Below are positions 21,685-34,702 of a DNA stretch of 64,000 nucleotides, in pieces; positions within the stretch are counted from its first letter, which is position 1, and each line of letters opens with the position of its first letter. Made by a program: the position numbers and the translations under genes. Source of the stretch: Flammula alnicola (taxonomy: Eukaryota; Basidiomycota; Agaricomycetes; Agaricales; Strophariaceae); NCBI GenBank assembly GCA_015499995.1, contig JADNRV010000168.1, positions 1-64,000 of the forward strand, in the 5' to 3' direction. A model generated the notes under the pieces. The model was not told where the DNA came from. It made no database searches and was given only the letters and a program-made list of their open reading frames with translations.

Positions 21685-23938
21685 ATGCCACTCGAGGCTC
21701 AGAGGCGACTCGGCCCTCCGGAACCTTATCCCTTGACCAGGACTATGTCTTCTACTTCCAGCCGTCAGTCTAACCCACGAGTGTCCACCATGGCCTTGGC
21801 CAATTCTGCTATATCTTCTTCGAGTGTTGGTCTGAAAAGGCCCCGTTCAGACAGTTCATCAGCATTCACACCAGGCGGAACCAGAACCTATTCCAAACAC
21901 CAAAAGCAGGAAGACCGTGGAGGGATCCTCTGGGCCACCCAGAATCTGATGAGCGTTCTCAGCACCTATTCCAAGCACTTCATATTTTTGGGGAACAACC
22001 ATCCATGGTTCTGCCCTCCCAACACGACGCTTTCGGCCGGCGACCACTTGCTTACTGCGCTCCTGCGTACTGGCGACTCTCCTGACAACAAGGTCATCAG
22101 CAACTATACTTGCAGTGATCCATCCCGAATCGTTGAGCTGTTGAGGTACCACAGCATCAAACTTCCTACATTCGCTGATATCACCGAAGAGAAATATACG
22201 ACAATGATCCTAGGCCAAAAGGATCCATCAGCTGATGATTGGCGCAATATCGAGCTCTTGCGCAACAAGATTTTGAGCGCTGGGAATCACCTTTATCCGG
22301 TTACGGACAAACCTTCGCCGTCAGCGTTCGGAAAGCATGCCGCATGGCACAAGATGCAGAACTCCCCATTGGCCATCTTGTGTCATCGTCCAGCAGCTAA
22401 CCGGCCCCACATTCCGTTGAAAGTAATGCACTCCGCTTTTTACGAATTTTGCAAGGACACCCCCTGTCCTGCCGACAAGGAAATGGAGGCCTTCCGTAGG
22501 GTTGCCTACAATTTGGGTGGACATCTTACAGAACCCCTCACGGCCGAGCCTGACCGGGCGGACCGGATCCTCCAAGAATTTAGGAAGATCTTTCCGGAGG
22601 ACGCGACCAAGAAGTGGTCAATAGAAAAGAGGTACGAGAATAAAGGAAGAGTTGATTTGCTTTATCGGAAGTACCTTTCGTCTGAATACCGCTCGAGATT
22701 TGGGGAGAAGGAGAAGGATCAGCCATACATCGATCTCATTATCATCGAGGTCAAGCTTGAGGAAGGGGAGAATGGCGACGCCTTTCTGCAACTCTGCCGC
22801 TACTTCGACGTCATCTTGGAAGGAAACAGAAGATTGTGTGAAACAGGAGCACCAACATTCCTAATCTCAATGTCAGGTGTGTCTCTGATCTGCCCATCTC
22901 TATGTTCTTTGGATTTATTCCCCTTTAGGGCCTAACATCAAGCTCTGTGGTGGTTGGGCGGATAACCCTGGAACCCCTGAGCAACCTGGGGTCCCTGCAG
23001 TAGACGTCTTTAATTCGCTTTTTGCGTGTCAGGATCGTGCGGGCGATCACGCAGAAAAACTTGCGAAAGCGTTATATTCTTTGTCCAAGGCCGTACCCCT
23101 CCTCCCATCGTAAGTTAGTGTTTTATCTATTCAATCCTTATTCTCATCCACCTTTAGGTGCCACATCCCCCGGGACTTTACCATTACTCCCGATATCCCC
23201 TCTATCTTCAAGAATTACCAGCTGTCCAAGGCCCATCCATTGTTCCGAGATGCCGAAGACGTGTTACCTCTCCAAATTCTTGCTCGATTGCAGGCAGATT
23301 TGCGCTATTCCGTCTTCCATGCTCGTGCAGCCGGTCTTGAGGATCAAGTTCAGGAGGGAAAAGGAAATTGTGTCGCCAAGCTTGTCTTTGGTTACTATGG
23401 CTTAGAGGTCCACCAAGCGCTCGAAGAGGTCGACCAAGCGCTCGAAGAAGTCGACCAAGCACTCGAACCGTCCACACTGTCCTTTGCCCCGAAGTTATAC
23501 GGTCAGTCTTTGAAGACAGACATCAACGCCGCAGTTTATGTGATGGAACGTCTACCACCTCCAAAGTGGAATATGGAGGGATGGGTAACACTGTTTGATT
23601 TAAAGGCGGACTTGGTCTTTCCTGTTTTAGACGAACTTGTGGCCATCCTCAAGAAGATCGTCGGCCGTCTGGAAAAGTGCAAATTTGCCCATGGGGATTT
23701 ACGTCCCAACAACATGATGATAAAAATGTCTACTACCTACGAAATTGCGCAGCCCATGCACGTCAAGATCATCGATTTCGAGTGGGCGGGTAGGATTGAC
23801 TCAGCACGCTATCCACTAAATCGCAGCACCTCCATCGGATATCCAGGCGAAGCGGGAGGTCTCATCGGCTCGACAGATGATCGCACAATGATTAACAAAT
23901 GGGAGCAGGACTTACGGAATGCCATGATTTTTGGGTGA
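21685..23938 (+). CDS. PD-(D/E)XK nuclease fused to a protein kinase (Crinkler-like REase-kinase), intact
   Basis: Three exons (21685-22876, 22929-23109, 23158-23938; introns of 52 and 48 nt) give 717 aa with no stop. The first about 60 residues are Ser/Thr-rich. The middle carries a restriction-nuclease-like core: GRVDLLY near residue 322 followed by LIIIEVKLEEG near 352, giving the D...ExK catalytic pattern. The C-terminal domain is a kinase with catalytic loop HGDLRPNN near 635 and DFEWAG near 664, the variant that replaces DFG in this group. Nuclease-kinase fusions of this kind are described among fungal Crinkler-type effectors linked to transposons, where the nuclease is regarded as a toxin domain. 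A 21-nt tandem repeat (23408-23470) encodes ALEEVDQ three times inside the kinase N-lobe, a length-variable insert. No N-terminal secretion signal was seen. The flanks are transposon modules. Confidence 0.8.
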
Positions 23939-25900
23939 TCGAATGTGGATGGGTCTTCGCAGTTTTTGGAATCATCGTCGAGTCGTTTGCATGTTGTAAT
24001 TTCTGTATGTACACTGTAGTTATAATCTGGATTTAGATGTTGTGTTTGGTTCGAGTGTCCATGACAAATAAATCCGTCGATGAGCCTGTTGTGTAGGCAG
24101 AACGGTCTCCCAGAACGTTCTTATGGCACTTGCTTCGAGATCAGGAAGTTATCACATCTCTGTTCTACGTGGCATTTGGACCGATGCCGCCTCCTTCATT
24201 GGACCCAGCTCGACAAGGTTGGTTAATCTTTAGCTGAGATCCTGATGCAAATGTCCTTTTCTAATATCATCCTATAGAGTAGTAGAAGTATGGCGCTTCC
24301 TACAAGGATTCGCCGAAGCCAACCTTGTATTCAAGAAAGGTATGTTGACAATATCTTTATACGTCAAGTCGAGTTTGAAACCTGGTCTCATTTGTTCCCT
24401 TCCCAGCCTCGCGCTACTACCGAGTAGTCAGAGAGTTATCTCCAGAGACTGGAGTCGCTGGATTCTGCCCCCTCCCCCTGCATCTGGATCGTATGGCAAA
24501 ATTACCTGCAAGGTGCATTGTCTCTGCTTCCCTTACAAGATCACTGGCTCATGGTCTTTTAGTTTTCATTACCCACCTCAGACCCCCATATGACGGAACT
24601 ACTCATTTCGGAGTGATGTCTGCACATCTGCCATTTCTTTAACTACCGTCAAGGGTCACTGGCATAGCATTTTCCCATTCTTTCCCGCCCACTGCAAGCA
24701 TCACTGACGCGGACATGGTGCTTGCTACCAGGGTTCTCTACCGAAGGCCAGCCTGAATGCAAGAGGGTATATGACGCTTCCTTTATATGTCAAGTCGAAG
24801 ACTCACTTATTTCCTACCCAGCGCTCTCCTACCTGAGTCATCAGAAGCGTATCTACATCTGAGGATCTCCGGCTAAATATCCGAGGGCGAGATCATAATG
24901 GCACATATCGATTTCTGTGCAAATGTTCGTCTTTTTGTACATATCCATCCCCACTTTTTGCTAACGTTTCCTCCATGGATTTCAGGTTCATCTACGAGCG
25001 AGTTCAAGGGTTCAGACCTTTATCTGGGTGGAAAGAACAAGATGAGGAAGATGCAAAGGAATGAGTGTTTGATATAAAGCGCGTCTAGACTCTCGACCCG
25101 TCCAGCGTTGCTGAGCAAAAGGCGGAATATTGTGCTTCCTACCAGGGTCCGCTGTCGGGGGCCAGCCTGAATTCAAGCAGGGTGCGTGACGTTATTTTTA
25201 TCCTTCATCTCTGTGCTCACGTTTCATGAAAAGATCTTGTTCCCGACTCGAGAAGGAAAGGAGAGAAGGAAGAGAAGGACGAGTTGAAGGAAAGGCCATT
25301 CTGTTCACCTCCACGGTATGTATGTTAAACTTTCCATTTGCTGAAGCCTCATTTCTTTCCCACAAAGCACTCGCGCCCTTTTTGAATGCGAGAGAAATGC
25401 ACCATTATCAAGCTTTACGCAGCAGATGAGGGCTGCAGGAATCTCAACTCTACACTGGAATATCTTGGCGTCCTCAAGGGTATGGTCAACTCGGAGAATC
25501 ATCAACATCGCTGACGAGAACGACAACATCGCCGTGATTTCGGTGCTGTGTCCGATAAGATCGGCGCCTCAGCGACATGTTTTGAACGTATGTTAGAGCA
25601 CCCCACACGGTACGTTGTCAAATCTGCCTAACATTTTTTAAAGATTGCTTGCTTAAGGATGGGCTTCTTTTAGTTTCTTTACCCGTATGTGACGTCTGGC
25701 TAGTATCACAACGTCTCAGCGACAGTGTTGTTTAAACCCCAACGATTGTGATTTCTTCCTAATGGTTTCTCCCTCCATATACGGGGCGCTGGATTCAGCG
25801 CTCTCGGTCTATGCCGTTTATCTATCACCATCACCCTTTATAACACCATTCTCATCGCATTTCATTCCATCAATCCCTCGGATGCCCTGCCTCCGACAGA

Positions 25901-25923
25901 CTCATCAGGATTGATTCAACGAG
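25901..25923. repeat. Dispersed hairpin motif copy
   Basis: CTCATC, loop AGGATTGATTC, AACGAG. The stem is partly mismatched, making this an intermediate between the CTCATC/GATGAG and CTCGTC/GACGAG versions. Confidence 0.7.
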
Positions 25924-26559
25924 ACATGCTGGACGCTGGGATGAGGGATTCGCAGAATGGGTAGGAACGCAACCTATACAGGTAAGCATTAGATCGACAA
26001 CAAGAACCGGACCTAACATACTTAACTTACCTGACTTGCTTTGCAATGTTCTCGTCCAGCCCCATTGTACCAGCATCATCCAATAAATCGGCCCCGCAAC
26101 GGTCCATAACAGCGCAGAAGCAGAAGCATGTACGACCTCCGTGTTATCGTACGCTGTGCTCCAGCGTTGTTTTCTTCTCTTCAACCTGGCTTTCGAGGTG
26201 CAGGCATTGTGTTGTCGAGGAGGAGAGGAGCCCATTATGCTCAGAGCGGGGTAACAGAGGAACCCAGGTGCCGCCCACCCTTGTGCATTCAAAGGATAGC
26301 AGCGGATATGGGAAAAAGGAGCAGGAAATGCAGAGTCTACGAGGTAAGCCACCCCCGACACAGAATACGATGTTCAAGTACTCACCTTGTTCTGCGTTTA
26401 GGCTCAATGGCATGCTAACCATTTGCCAAATGTATGGACCCAGATCGTCAAGGCCGACCCATCTGCGGTATTCGACATGCTTTAGGCATACTTGTCCTGC
26501 CGAACATCGTTTGAAAGCCCAAATGATCATATGCACCGCAGCGTGTCAGCTGCATAACA

Positions 26560-26582
26560 CTCATCTGGATTGATTCGATGAG
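26560..26582. repeat. Dispersed hairpin motif copy left of the intact Plavaka element
   Basis: CTCATC, loop TGGATTGATTC, GATGAG: a perfect 6-bp stem. It lies 558 nt before the transposase ATG. A same-orientation copy follows the gene at 30974-30996. Confidence 0.8.
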
Positions 26583-27060
26583 TCTGTGCTCTCCCTGCTG
26601 GTTGCTTGGTGCTTTGTACATTCCTTTATCGGCCCTGAGTGGAGTCGCTTTTGAAACCGGTGTCCGTCTTCCAACAACATTGACACATCGACCTGCATAT
26701 TATCACCCATCGATTTTCAACTATCTTCCACGACAGCCATTACCACCATAGTTCGTATCAGTACCCATGAGACTGTTGCAAGCCTCCGTGAGCGTCGATG
26801 ACGCTGTGACGAAAAGGTAAGGCATTTAGATTGATTCACATCAAGCTAGCATTAACAAATTTCTCCTCCAGCTCGGCTGTCGGTTAGCCTCAAATGTCGC
26901 CAAGACGATTCATTGTTATCTCGCCATGCAGTACAACACCGCTTGCAACAACCTCATATTCTTGTACCCTTTGTATTTCTAAATTTATCTCCCCGCGTTG
27001 CATCCAGTATCGCCCTGGTTGCCTTGTTGTCGTCCACTGAAGGAATAAGGGAACATTCCG

Positions 27061-27070
27061 GTATATAATG
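27061..27070 (+). promoter_or_regulatory. TATA-like box of the intact Plavaka transposase
   Basis: GTATATAATG lies 48 nt before ATG 27118. It is conserved with the deleted copy at 15939-15950. Confidence 0.5.
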
Positions 27071-27117
27071 TAATCCTTCTGGCTTCAGAACTTTATTAAT
27101 TGTTCATTTGCTTCCAC

Positions 27118-30100
27118 ATGCCGTTCTGTCATTGTATTAGCCATGGTTGTGGAACAAAAACCAATGGAACCCAGCTCGACAAACGAACTATCGAAAAACA
27201 TGGAGTGGCGGACTATCGGCTAGCGGCCAAGAGCGCCCGCGACAAAGAGTTGCAGAAGAGTGACCAGGCTATCGCGTCTTTCGTTTCGGCTATGTCTCCG
27301 GCGGACAAGACTTCTGGACCCTCGACAAAGTCTGGAAATCGGCTTTGGTCATTGGCATCGCCCATTCAGGTGGATGCTGAGGCTGACATTACCGAGCATC
27401 ATTCAACAAAGCCGCCTGGCTCGCCACCTAGTAAGAGGCAACGCATCGCAGGGTTTCTTGATCGATTGAAGATGATCGAAAAGAGGTTAACCGAACTGAG
27501 TTCCAGCACCTCCTCTCGGTTAGTAATTATGGGATCTCCGTGCCGTGCGAGCGAGCCATTTCCTCTGGAACGCGATCTACAACTCGCCAAAGATCTTCAT
27601 TCGGACCTACTCCGCGTCAAATCGGGCTTTAACGAGGTGGTTGCCACGAAACAATCACTACTCGAGCAGCTCCACAATCTCCTGCAAGCTCTGAAGACTG
27701 CGAAGCAAACATGGACAGAGGCTTCAATCCTGGCTGGTCAGCAGCCTTCGGCCCCACCGTGTCCTCCCGGCGGACCATCGGAGTATAAGTCTGGTTAGTG
27801 GTCTATAGGACTATTTTGTCTTTCCGGATGCTTACAGATTTCTTTCAGAGCACCATTATCACCCCATTCTCGACGGTGTGAACCCGGTCATACAAGCGAT
27901 AGTGTTTACTATGGTGGCATTGCAGATTATCTCAAAGGTTGCCCGTTCTGGATGCCACTTCGTTCTCGAAATGATGGGCTATGTCGTATGGCTCGCTCTT
28001 CTTGGATCGCAGGATCACATTCCTCCTCAAACTGCAAAACTCCTCGGCGACCTTCCAGTCGATCCCGAAGCAGCAACTAGACAATTCCGACTTGACAGCA
28101 AGAACACGATTTACGCTGCCTGCCCTAATCCGAACTGTCACCAGACTTACAAGCCGACATACAAGGATGGCTGCCCTATCGCAGAGTATCCAAGGCACTG
28201 CACCCATAAACGTTTTGCAAATAGCGCGTCTTGTGGAGCGGGTCTTACTAGACCTCGCCTTGTCAATGATGTCGAAATCCGTACTCCCATCAAACCATTT
28301 GTTAGCTTCGACTTCAAAGATTGGCTTGCAGGCCTAGTTTCACGTCCAGGTTATGAAGACCTCATGGATGGTGCATGGAAGAAGGCCAGCGTCAATCCAG
28401 CAAGCGGAATTTCTGATATAATTGAAGCCGATTTTCTCCGTAATTTCCTTGGTCCCAATGGCGAGAAACTGTTTAAGGATGGCGGAAGTGAAGGACGTTA
28501 TGCCTTCAGCCTTTGCGTCGACTTCTTCAACCCTCTTTCAAACAAACAAGCAGGAAAGAAGGCATCTATCAGAATTCTATCCCTGGTTTGTTTAAACCTC
28601 CCTCCTAATGAACGCTACAAACCAGAGAACATGTTTCTCGCTGGTATCGTCCCTGGGCCGAACGAACCGCCTCTGAACTTGCTGAATCACTATCTCACGC
28701 CGATTGTGGACGATCTTCTGGAGCTTTGGACCCTTGGTGTACGGTTTTCACGTACGTACAACTACCCAACAGGTCAAACTTTACGCTGTGCCCTCGTTGT
28801 GGTTATTTGCGACCTTCCTGCTGCTCGGAAGGTAGGGGGCTTCGCATCATTTCATCACCAGCACTTTTGCTCAGTGTGCCACTGCACGAGATTTAAAGAG
28901 GGTTATGGAAGCACCGACTATGAATCTTGGACTTGGAGGACTGACTCTGAATGTCGAAAATTCTCAGAAGCCTTTGCGCAAGCTCCTGACGCTGCTTCAC
29001 AAAATGCTGTATTCGAGGCCAGTGGAATTCGATATTCCGAGCTATCTCGTCTTCCATACTTTGACTTGGCCCGATGCATTGTCGTGGACGCGATGCACAA
29101 CCTCTTCCTTGGGCTCGTCAAAGAGCATTTCCATAACATCATAGGAATTGGGCGGGTGAAGACTGCGGAGGGCGCTGTAATTCCTGTTGAATTCCCGGAT
29201 CCACCCAGTGACTTTATGGACGCTGAACGGAAGTCTCTTGCGACCTTGCAAAAGATGTTGCAACAGCCTCTAAACGACGCAATTAAGGCTTCCCCAGAAG
29301 CTGTCAAAAAGAAGCTAGTGAGATTGCATCAGCGCTCTCTTGCATTTGCATGTGAAATGCTTGACGTCGACGACGAAAAGGTGTTTCTTGATGACCAAGC
29401 GCGTGCTCTTCATTCCAAGGATGCATGTACCGAAGATTTGCTTTGTTGGGTGAGTTACATCCTTCTCTTTGGGTTCTGCATTTTAACTGTTGGCCAAACA
29501 GCGCTTTGATCAGATCGAGTACCGTGATGTGGGTGCTGATACGTCGACGCGGCTTGGTCAAGTGCTGACAGATGAGGAGCTGAACCAAGTTCGGACCGAT
29601 TTGTCGGAAATCTCAACGCCGACCTGGGTTACTTCCGTTCCGTCGAATTTAGGAAGAGCTTCGCATGGAAAACTCAAGGCAGACCAATGGAGGACGCTGG
29701 GCATCACCCACCTTCCGCTTTCGCTCATCCGACTCTGGGGTCTCCGTGATTCTAATGACCAGCGGTCGCGAAAATGCGAAGAGATTTTAGACGTTACCAT
29801 CTCACTCATCTCGGCTGTTGTTCTGGCGTCCTCCCGCACCACTTCTCCTGCCATTGCAACTGCGTATCTCATCCACATGAAGGCGTATATGGAAGGCATC
29901 AAGAAGCTCTTTCCTCAATATCGGTTTCGTGCAAATCATCACATGGCGTTACACTTGCATGAATATCTTCGTCGGTTCGGCCCAGTTCATGGATGGTGGA
30001 CATTTCCGTTTGAGAGGTTGATCGGTATGCTGGAACGAATACCCACGAACTTTAAAATTGGTATGTTGAGTATCTTTGTTTTTCTCTACTTCTTTGCTCA

Positions 30101-30853
30101 AAGTGAATTTTTCCTCAAGGTCAACTAGAACAAACAATTTCAGAGAGTTTTACCCGGGCGGCGAACCTCCGAGCGTTTGTCTACAAGACGAACCAATGCC
30201 CACCTGCCATTCTCGGTTGCCAATCGATTTTTAGTCGACTCCTTGACCCGCGTACTCGCAATACCTTGACGTCAGACATGATGAGTTTCACAGCTGTTGA
30301 ACAACCGGAAGTTGTCATCTGGAACCCTATGGCCATGTCGAAGGTTCCATTGAAGCTGCAAACAATCCTCCGCCGATATAATAGCGACGCTCGTGTGGAC
30401 CGCGCGCAGTTCCTGACAAATATCACCATTCGCGGGTTGCGTTATACGACTTCTACAAAAGGTTTTGGAAATTCCTGTGCACTCCTTGGATTGCCCTCTT
30501 CTGACATCAAGGTTCCTGCCGTCATCGACTCCATCTTCAAAATCCAAGCTTCGGTCGATACGGTGGAGATCGTCCTTGCTGTACGTCGCTACAAAGCCCT
30601 ACGAAACCCCTGCAACGGAAGCTCTCGATTTCAGGCGATCGGGGCTTCGATTTGGTCTTCGGAACTCGGAGAGCTCGAAATTGTCAAACCAGGAAGTGTT
30701 GATTCGCACTACGCATCCCTCTCCTTTGAAACGGCCGGGTTGGGTGCCGTTATCGCTGTGATCTCTCTTTCGAGAGTATCGCCGCCTGTACAGGCAGACG
30801 ATGACTCTGATATGCTGGATATTACTATCGCTTTGAACCATTTAGACTTGTAG
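27118..30853 (+). CDS. Plavaka-type (Tnp2/CACTA-like) transposase, apparently intact
   Basis: Four exons (27118-27793, 27849-29449, 29502-30060, 30144-30853) in compatible phases give 1181 aa without a stop. ATG 27118 begins with a Cys/His head (PFCHCISHGCG...EKHGVADY) typical of these proteins. A coiled-coil-prone linker follows (PPSKRQRIAGFLDRLKMIEK). A Cys-rich module comes next (CPNPNCHQTY, HCTHKRF, SCGAGL). The transposase core carries FLAGIVPGPNEPP, LGVRFSRTYNYPTG, ICDLPAARKVGGFASFHH, CSVCHC and the conserved VDAMHNLFLGLVKEHF, then FRANHHMALHLHEYLRRFGP. The family moves DNA by cut-and-paste. A deleted relative sits at 15983-17009, so this copy could supply transposase in trans. Terminal CACTA-type repeats were not located by eye. 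Confidence 0.87.
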
Positions 30854-31630
30854 TTTTTGTCGGTAATTGGACGTAGGGCGATTTTTTGTTTGTTGTTATT
30901 TGGTTGAGCGTGTAACGACAATGTGCGAACAAGTCACGGTGAAGCTCCTCTGTACACGCTGCCGCACCATAGATTCATCTGGATTGATTCGATGAGCGTT
31001 GTGTGGCAAATGATATCCAAGGACCCCTTACATTCCTATACTGTGTTTCTCGAGGAGCTGGAGGATTGTCTAGATATGCAGAGTCGCTCTGCTATCTGAT
31101 GCCAGGCTCGTCAGGATTGATTCGACGAGCTTGTGCTCGATTACATGCCACCCCCTTGTTCTGGTCAAATCCACGCTGCCCAAGTCATCAAAGGCCCATG
31201 CGGTCAATCCAAACGTTCGTTTTTTATGCATCTCCGCCTCTCATTTGACGCTGACGCTTCGTCAATGGGTGTCAGATTCAGCCAACAGGGACCGCAAGGA
31301 TTCAAGGTGTTGTCCAAGACGGTAGACCAAGATCAGGAAGATCAAGAAGAAGGAGTTTGGAGTACTTGATATAAAGCTCCAGTGTTACCAAGGAGGGGGA
31401 CTATGGTGCCATGTTGAGCAACTTGAATTCTAGAGAGGTATGTGATACTTTTTGTACGTCAAGTCTGAAACCCCACTTATCAACCAAAGGAAATTTGTAA
31501 AACCCATTCTAGGCGCTTGGATGCAGACTCGCTGCCCCCCTACCCTGCGCTTCTGGATTGTTTGCCAAATCAACAATCAACATCCGGGGTATGTTCTTGT
31601 ATCTAGCTCCTGATCTTTAAAGATTAATGG
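30854..31630. repeat. Non-coding modules downstream of the Plavaka gene
   Basis: Two hairpin copies (30974-30996; 31106-31130) and a stretch related to 14760-14880 are present, with no gene. The second hairpin reads GCTCGTC, loop AGGATTGATTC, GACGAGC. Confidence 0.55.
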
Positions 31631-31639
31631 CTTACGGTT

Positions 31640-31895
31640 GGCATTTTCATTATTATAGATTTCATTGCCCACGTCGGACTGCCACGGACGCGTCTTGCTG
31701 GTGTCCCAGCGATGGCCAAGGCCGTCGCCAACTCACCAATGGTAAGCACATTGTTTCTGAATTTTTTCTTCTGTGTATTCATAGTCGGCTGATAAAGGGT
31801 AACAGGGCTCCTTCTGGCAGTCTCTTGCCTATCCAATCACCTTGAGTCGCTTGCGACCCGCTCAACCTGTTTTGGCCGCCGGAGAAAAGCAAGGT
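31640..31895 (+). pseudogene. Unidentified gene fragment
   Basis: Coding-like text reads FIAHVGLPRTRLAGVPAMAK...NSPM up to a donor at about 31741, then a second piece GSFWQSLAYPITLSRLRP. The exon-intron look suggests a DNA-level copy of a host gene or a mobile gene. I do not recognise the family. Confidence 0.35.
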
Positions 31896-31949
31896 AAGCA
31901 CATGCATCCTTTCTACCACAGCAGCTTTAAATAACGACATCCTCAGTTA

Positions 31950-32720
31950 AATGCAGGGAGGAACTTCCTGATATCATTCATCTGTGGCTACCAGCCGGAT
32001 TATGTTGCCTTGGAAAATATCCGACTGTCATCCGACCGTCAATGGTAATCCGGTCATCAATTATCGCGTAACTGCGCAGAAATGAAGTTGGGGCCATAAG
32101 CCCACAAAACTGTTTGCATTCGCTGTTCGAACCGCGACTGGGGCCAAGGTCATGTCTATTTCCCTCCGGAAGAGACTAGGTTGTCGAAGAAGCATGGTAT
32201 CGTGTACCTCGTCACGAAATTGGTTTTGTCCACTCCGTCGGATGCATTCCGGACGGGACCATATTCGTCACAGCCGAGCATGAAGCGACCAACGGCGTCA
32301 TCGGTGTAAACGAGTAAGGACAAGTTCTCAGTGTCAACGTCGACGAGCAAACGGTCATTTCTTATTTGCCTGGTGCAGATGACTCGCAGTATCAACAATT
32401 TTTCCAGTTCGGTCAACTCGGTGAAGTCGCCGGGTTTGCGGCCAACTCGCCACGGGTAAGCACCGTTTCGTGTTTCTTTCCTCTTTCTATTCATAATTTG
32501 TCATTATCTTGCAGGGTATTTTGTGGACAACTGCGGTTATCGAATCATTTAAGCAAGCACCCGCTTGTCCTGGCGGCCCCTCGTCCATCCTCCAGTTCGG
32601 TGTTCTTTTGGAGAACGGCGAGTTCAACATCCTTGAATCGCTTGAAGTCGCTCGACCCATTTTGCAACAAGGCAGGCACAGAATTTGAAACTTGTACCCA
32701 CCGGATCACGTGGTTGATAT
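31950..32720 (+). pseudogene. Fragment of a clathrin heavy chain gene
   Basis: Pieces in three shifting frames follow the order of the clathrin heavy-chain terminal domain and linker. They are: LPDIIHLWLPAG; KLFAFAVRTATGAK; VYFPPEETRLSKKHGIVYLV; IFVTAEHEATNGVIGVN; GQVLSVNVDEQTVISYLPGA; DDSQYQQFFQFGQLGE; a short intron; then SSILQFGVLLENGEF and LEVARPILQQGR. Large parts of the seven-bladed propeller are missing and several frame breaks occur, so it cannot encode a functional protein. Intron presence argues for DNA-level capture and not retrocopying. Confidence 0.8.
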
Positions 32721-34690
32721 CGGGTGGCCAAACAACAGAAACAAAATGGTTACTTACCGAGGTCGCAGGCGTTGGCGCTTGCCATGGAGAACCCTTGTAT
32801 TTGATACGTGGTTCTCCTTCTCTTCTGGTTATTTTAGGAGGCCTACCACCTCCGCCTCCGCCCATTGATGTCAATATCCACCAAAAATTGCCCACCTTTT
32901 CCTACATCGGCGGCTCCAAATTCATGCTGGGTTTCTCTTGTATTCGATACATAGAAATTCTTTGCTTCTTCCAGGAACCTCATTCATCTCGATGCCTCAA
33001 CCGGATCATTCGATCACCCCGCACTTTTTGCACAGCTACCGACACCTCTAAAATTAGATTTTAGTGCCCTCCGTCGATTGCATCTTATTTATATGTGGTT
33101 ATGTGCAGAACGACGAACGACGCTATGATTCTCCTTTTCAGCGGCGCTGTACTTTGCAATGTCCCAGTGCGTATGTTGCCATCAAACACGATTACATCAG
33201 ACGCGTTCTCGCGTTCGGACTTTCCATCACTCTAGTCACCCCCATGGATAACCACCGACCTCTTGGACGTTCTCGTCGCCTCCCTTGCTGATCCTACGCA
33301 AACCGACGTACCTCTCGGACGAATCCACCCCCAATCACGTTTTCTAACTGGGTCCTTACGGACAAGATAAACCTCCGAGGCTACGATCGTCCAAGTCTTT
33401 CAAATGCGCTCATGATTGCTATGCACACGGACACCGTGCAAGTTTCGCTTCATACGGCACTCGGTAGATCGGGAGGTCGAATGGTGCACTTGGTGGCGAT
33501 GAGGTATGCCCGGCCTTTCCCCCTTTGCTTAATCTTGTCTCATTCTTCCCCAGGGCTGTCGCTGAGGCCTCCGACACATGCACAGAGCCACACTTCACGG
33601 CCAGAGTCTTCAGCGCATCAGGCAGGTGCACCTACCTTGGTGGCATCCACGCCTACCTGACCCAGTCGACCTCCGTTCCGACGTTCAAGCCGCATTCGCA
33701 TGGGAAGTCGAAGAAGTGGAGAAATCGAACGTTCTACACGGAGTTTTCGTCGCTCACAGCACTGTAGGAGGTGAATTTAGCCTACTGTTGCTCCCCGTCG
33801 TCATTCGTAAGTTGCCCTTTTTCTCTCTGTCAACCAGCTGACAATTTAAGTCAAGTTGTTGTATTTTTTTACCCTTCGTTGACATCTGTATCAAATTATC
33901 GCTTTTCTTGGGCGCCTCATTACTATTGTAAGTCAATCTTTCTCTTACCTCACTCTTTGCATGACTTACAGCTTTTGTGTTTCCAGTTGATATATATATA
34001 TACGTGTATATACTGGCGGACACTGTCGAATACATCCTTGCTTTTGTCTTCGACGCGACACCGAACAGCCCACTCGACGCATCTATCTTCGATGCCCAAA
34101 CTGCATCCTCGAATTCTGTGTACCCTGGATATCTCCACCGCTTCCTGTTCTTCCCTTGTGTTCGACTGTGTCATGCACCCATCTCTCACCTTTCCCCCTG
34201 TGCCTCTGCTCCTCCATATCGCCCACCATGCTCTGTCATACTCTTCTTCCACTGCCCTCTTTGATTCCCTTCTGCATTGCCCCACCATCTGCCTGTCCCC
34301 ACTCTCCAGTGTCTTCCTCCCTCGGGGTCATTGACACGTTTTGCGCGGGCATGATCCAGGGAAGAGATATTATCCCCGCTAGTAGCTACCTCAAGACCTC
34401 GTTCATCAGGACGGTGGATAGACGAACGATTTGGACGGGTTGACAATAGAGAGGGTACTGTATATGCATGCAGTTTGCCAGAGGAGTAACCTCAGGAGCG
34501 GATATGAAATGAGATGGAGTGGGAGTTGTGTGATGAGTCCAGTATACCCATGGGGTGGATTAGGACCTCAAGCGGGTGCTGCGGTACTCGTACGTTCTCG
34601 CCTGCATTGCCTCAACCCCTGTGCGACTGCTCACATCTACTCCGATGGTGCAGTTATCACCATAGATCGATATCACCAATCAACTAGCAT
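32721..34690. other. Degenerate coding-like interval, no recognised gene
   Basis: Short pieces look exon-like, for example NLIHLDASTGSFDHPALFAQLP near 32983 and the Leu-rich LPTPLKLDFSALRRLHL after it. Frames break repeatedly and no family could be named. A TATATATATA run lies at 33989-34011. 34000-34690 shows only C/T-rich open frames without support. Confidence 0.3.
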
Positions 34691-34702
34691 CACAAACAAT
34701 CC

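Larger units (their letters stand above)
23939..26800. repeat. Patchwork of non-coding repeat modules
   Basis: No intact gene. Recurrent pieces include GTCAAGTCGAAGACTCACTTATTTCC near 24787, similar to 18597; relatives near 24361 and 31456; and the GATGCC(A/G)CC(T/C)(T/C)C module near 24185, similar to 15290. Two copies of the hairpin motif are present (25901-25923 and 26560-26582). The open frames at 26046-26573 lack codon or family support. Confidence 0.5.

Noticed and set aside
26046..26573. Overlapping plus and minus frames of 130-175 residues
   Set aside because: No recognisable motif, both strands equally open, located in repeat modules.
33754..34446. Frames around the TATATATATA run and C/T-rich sequence
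   Set aside because: Low-complexity composition explains the open frames; no exon chain or domain.
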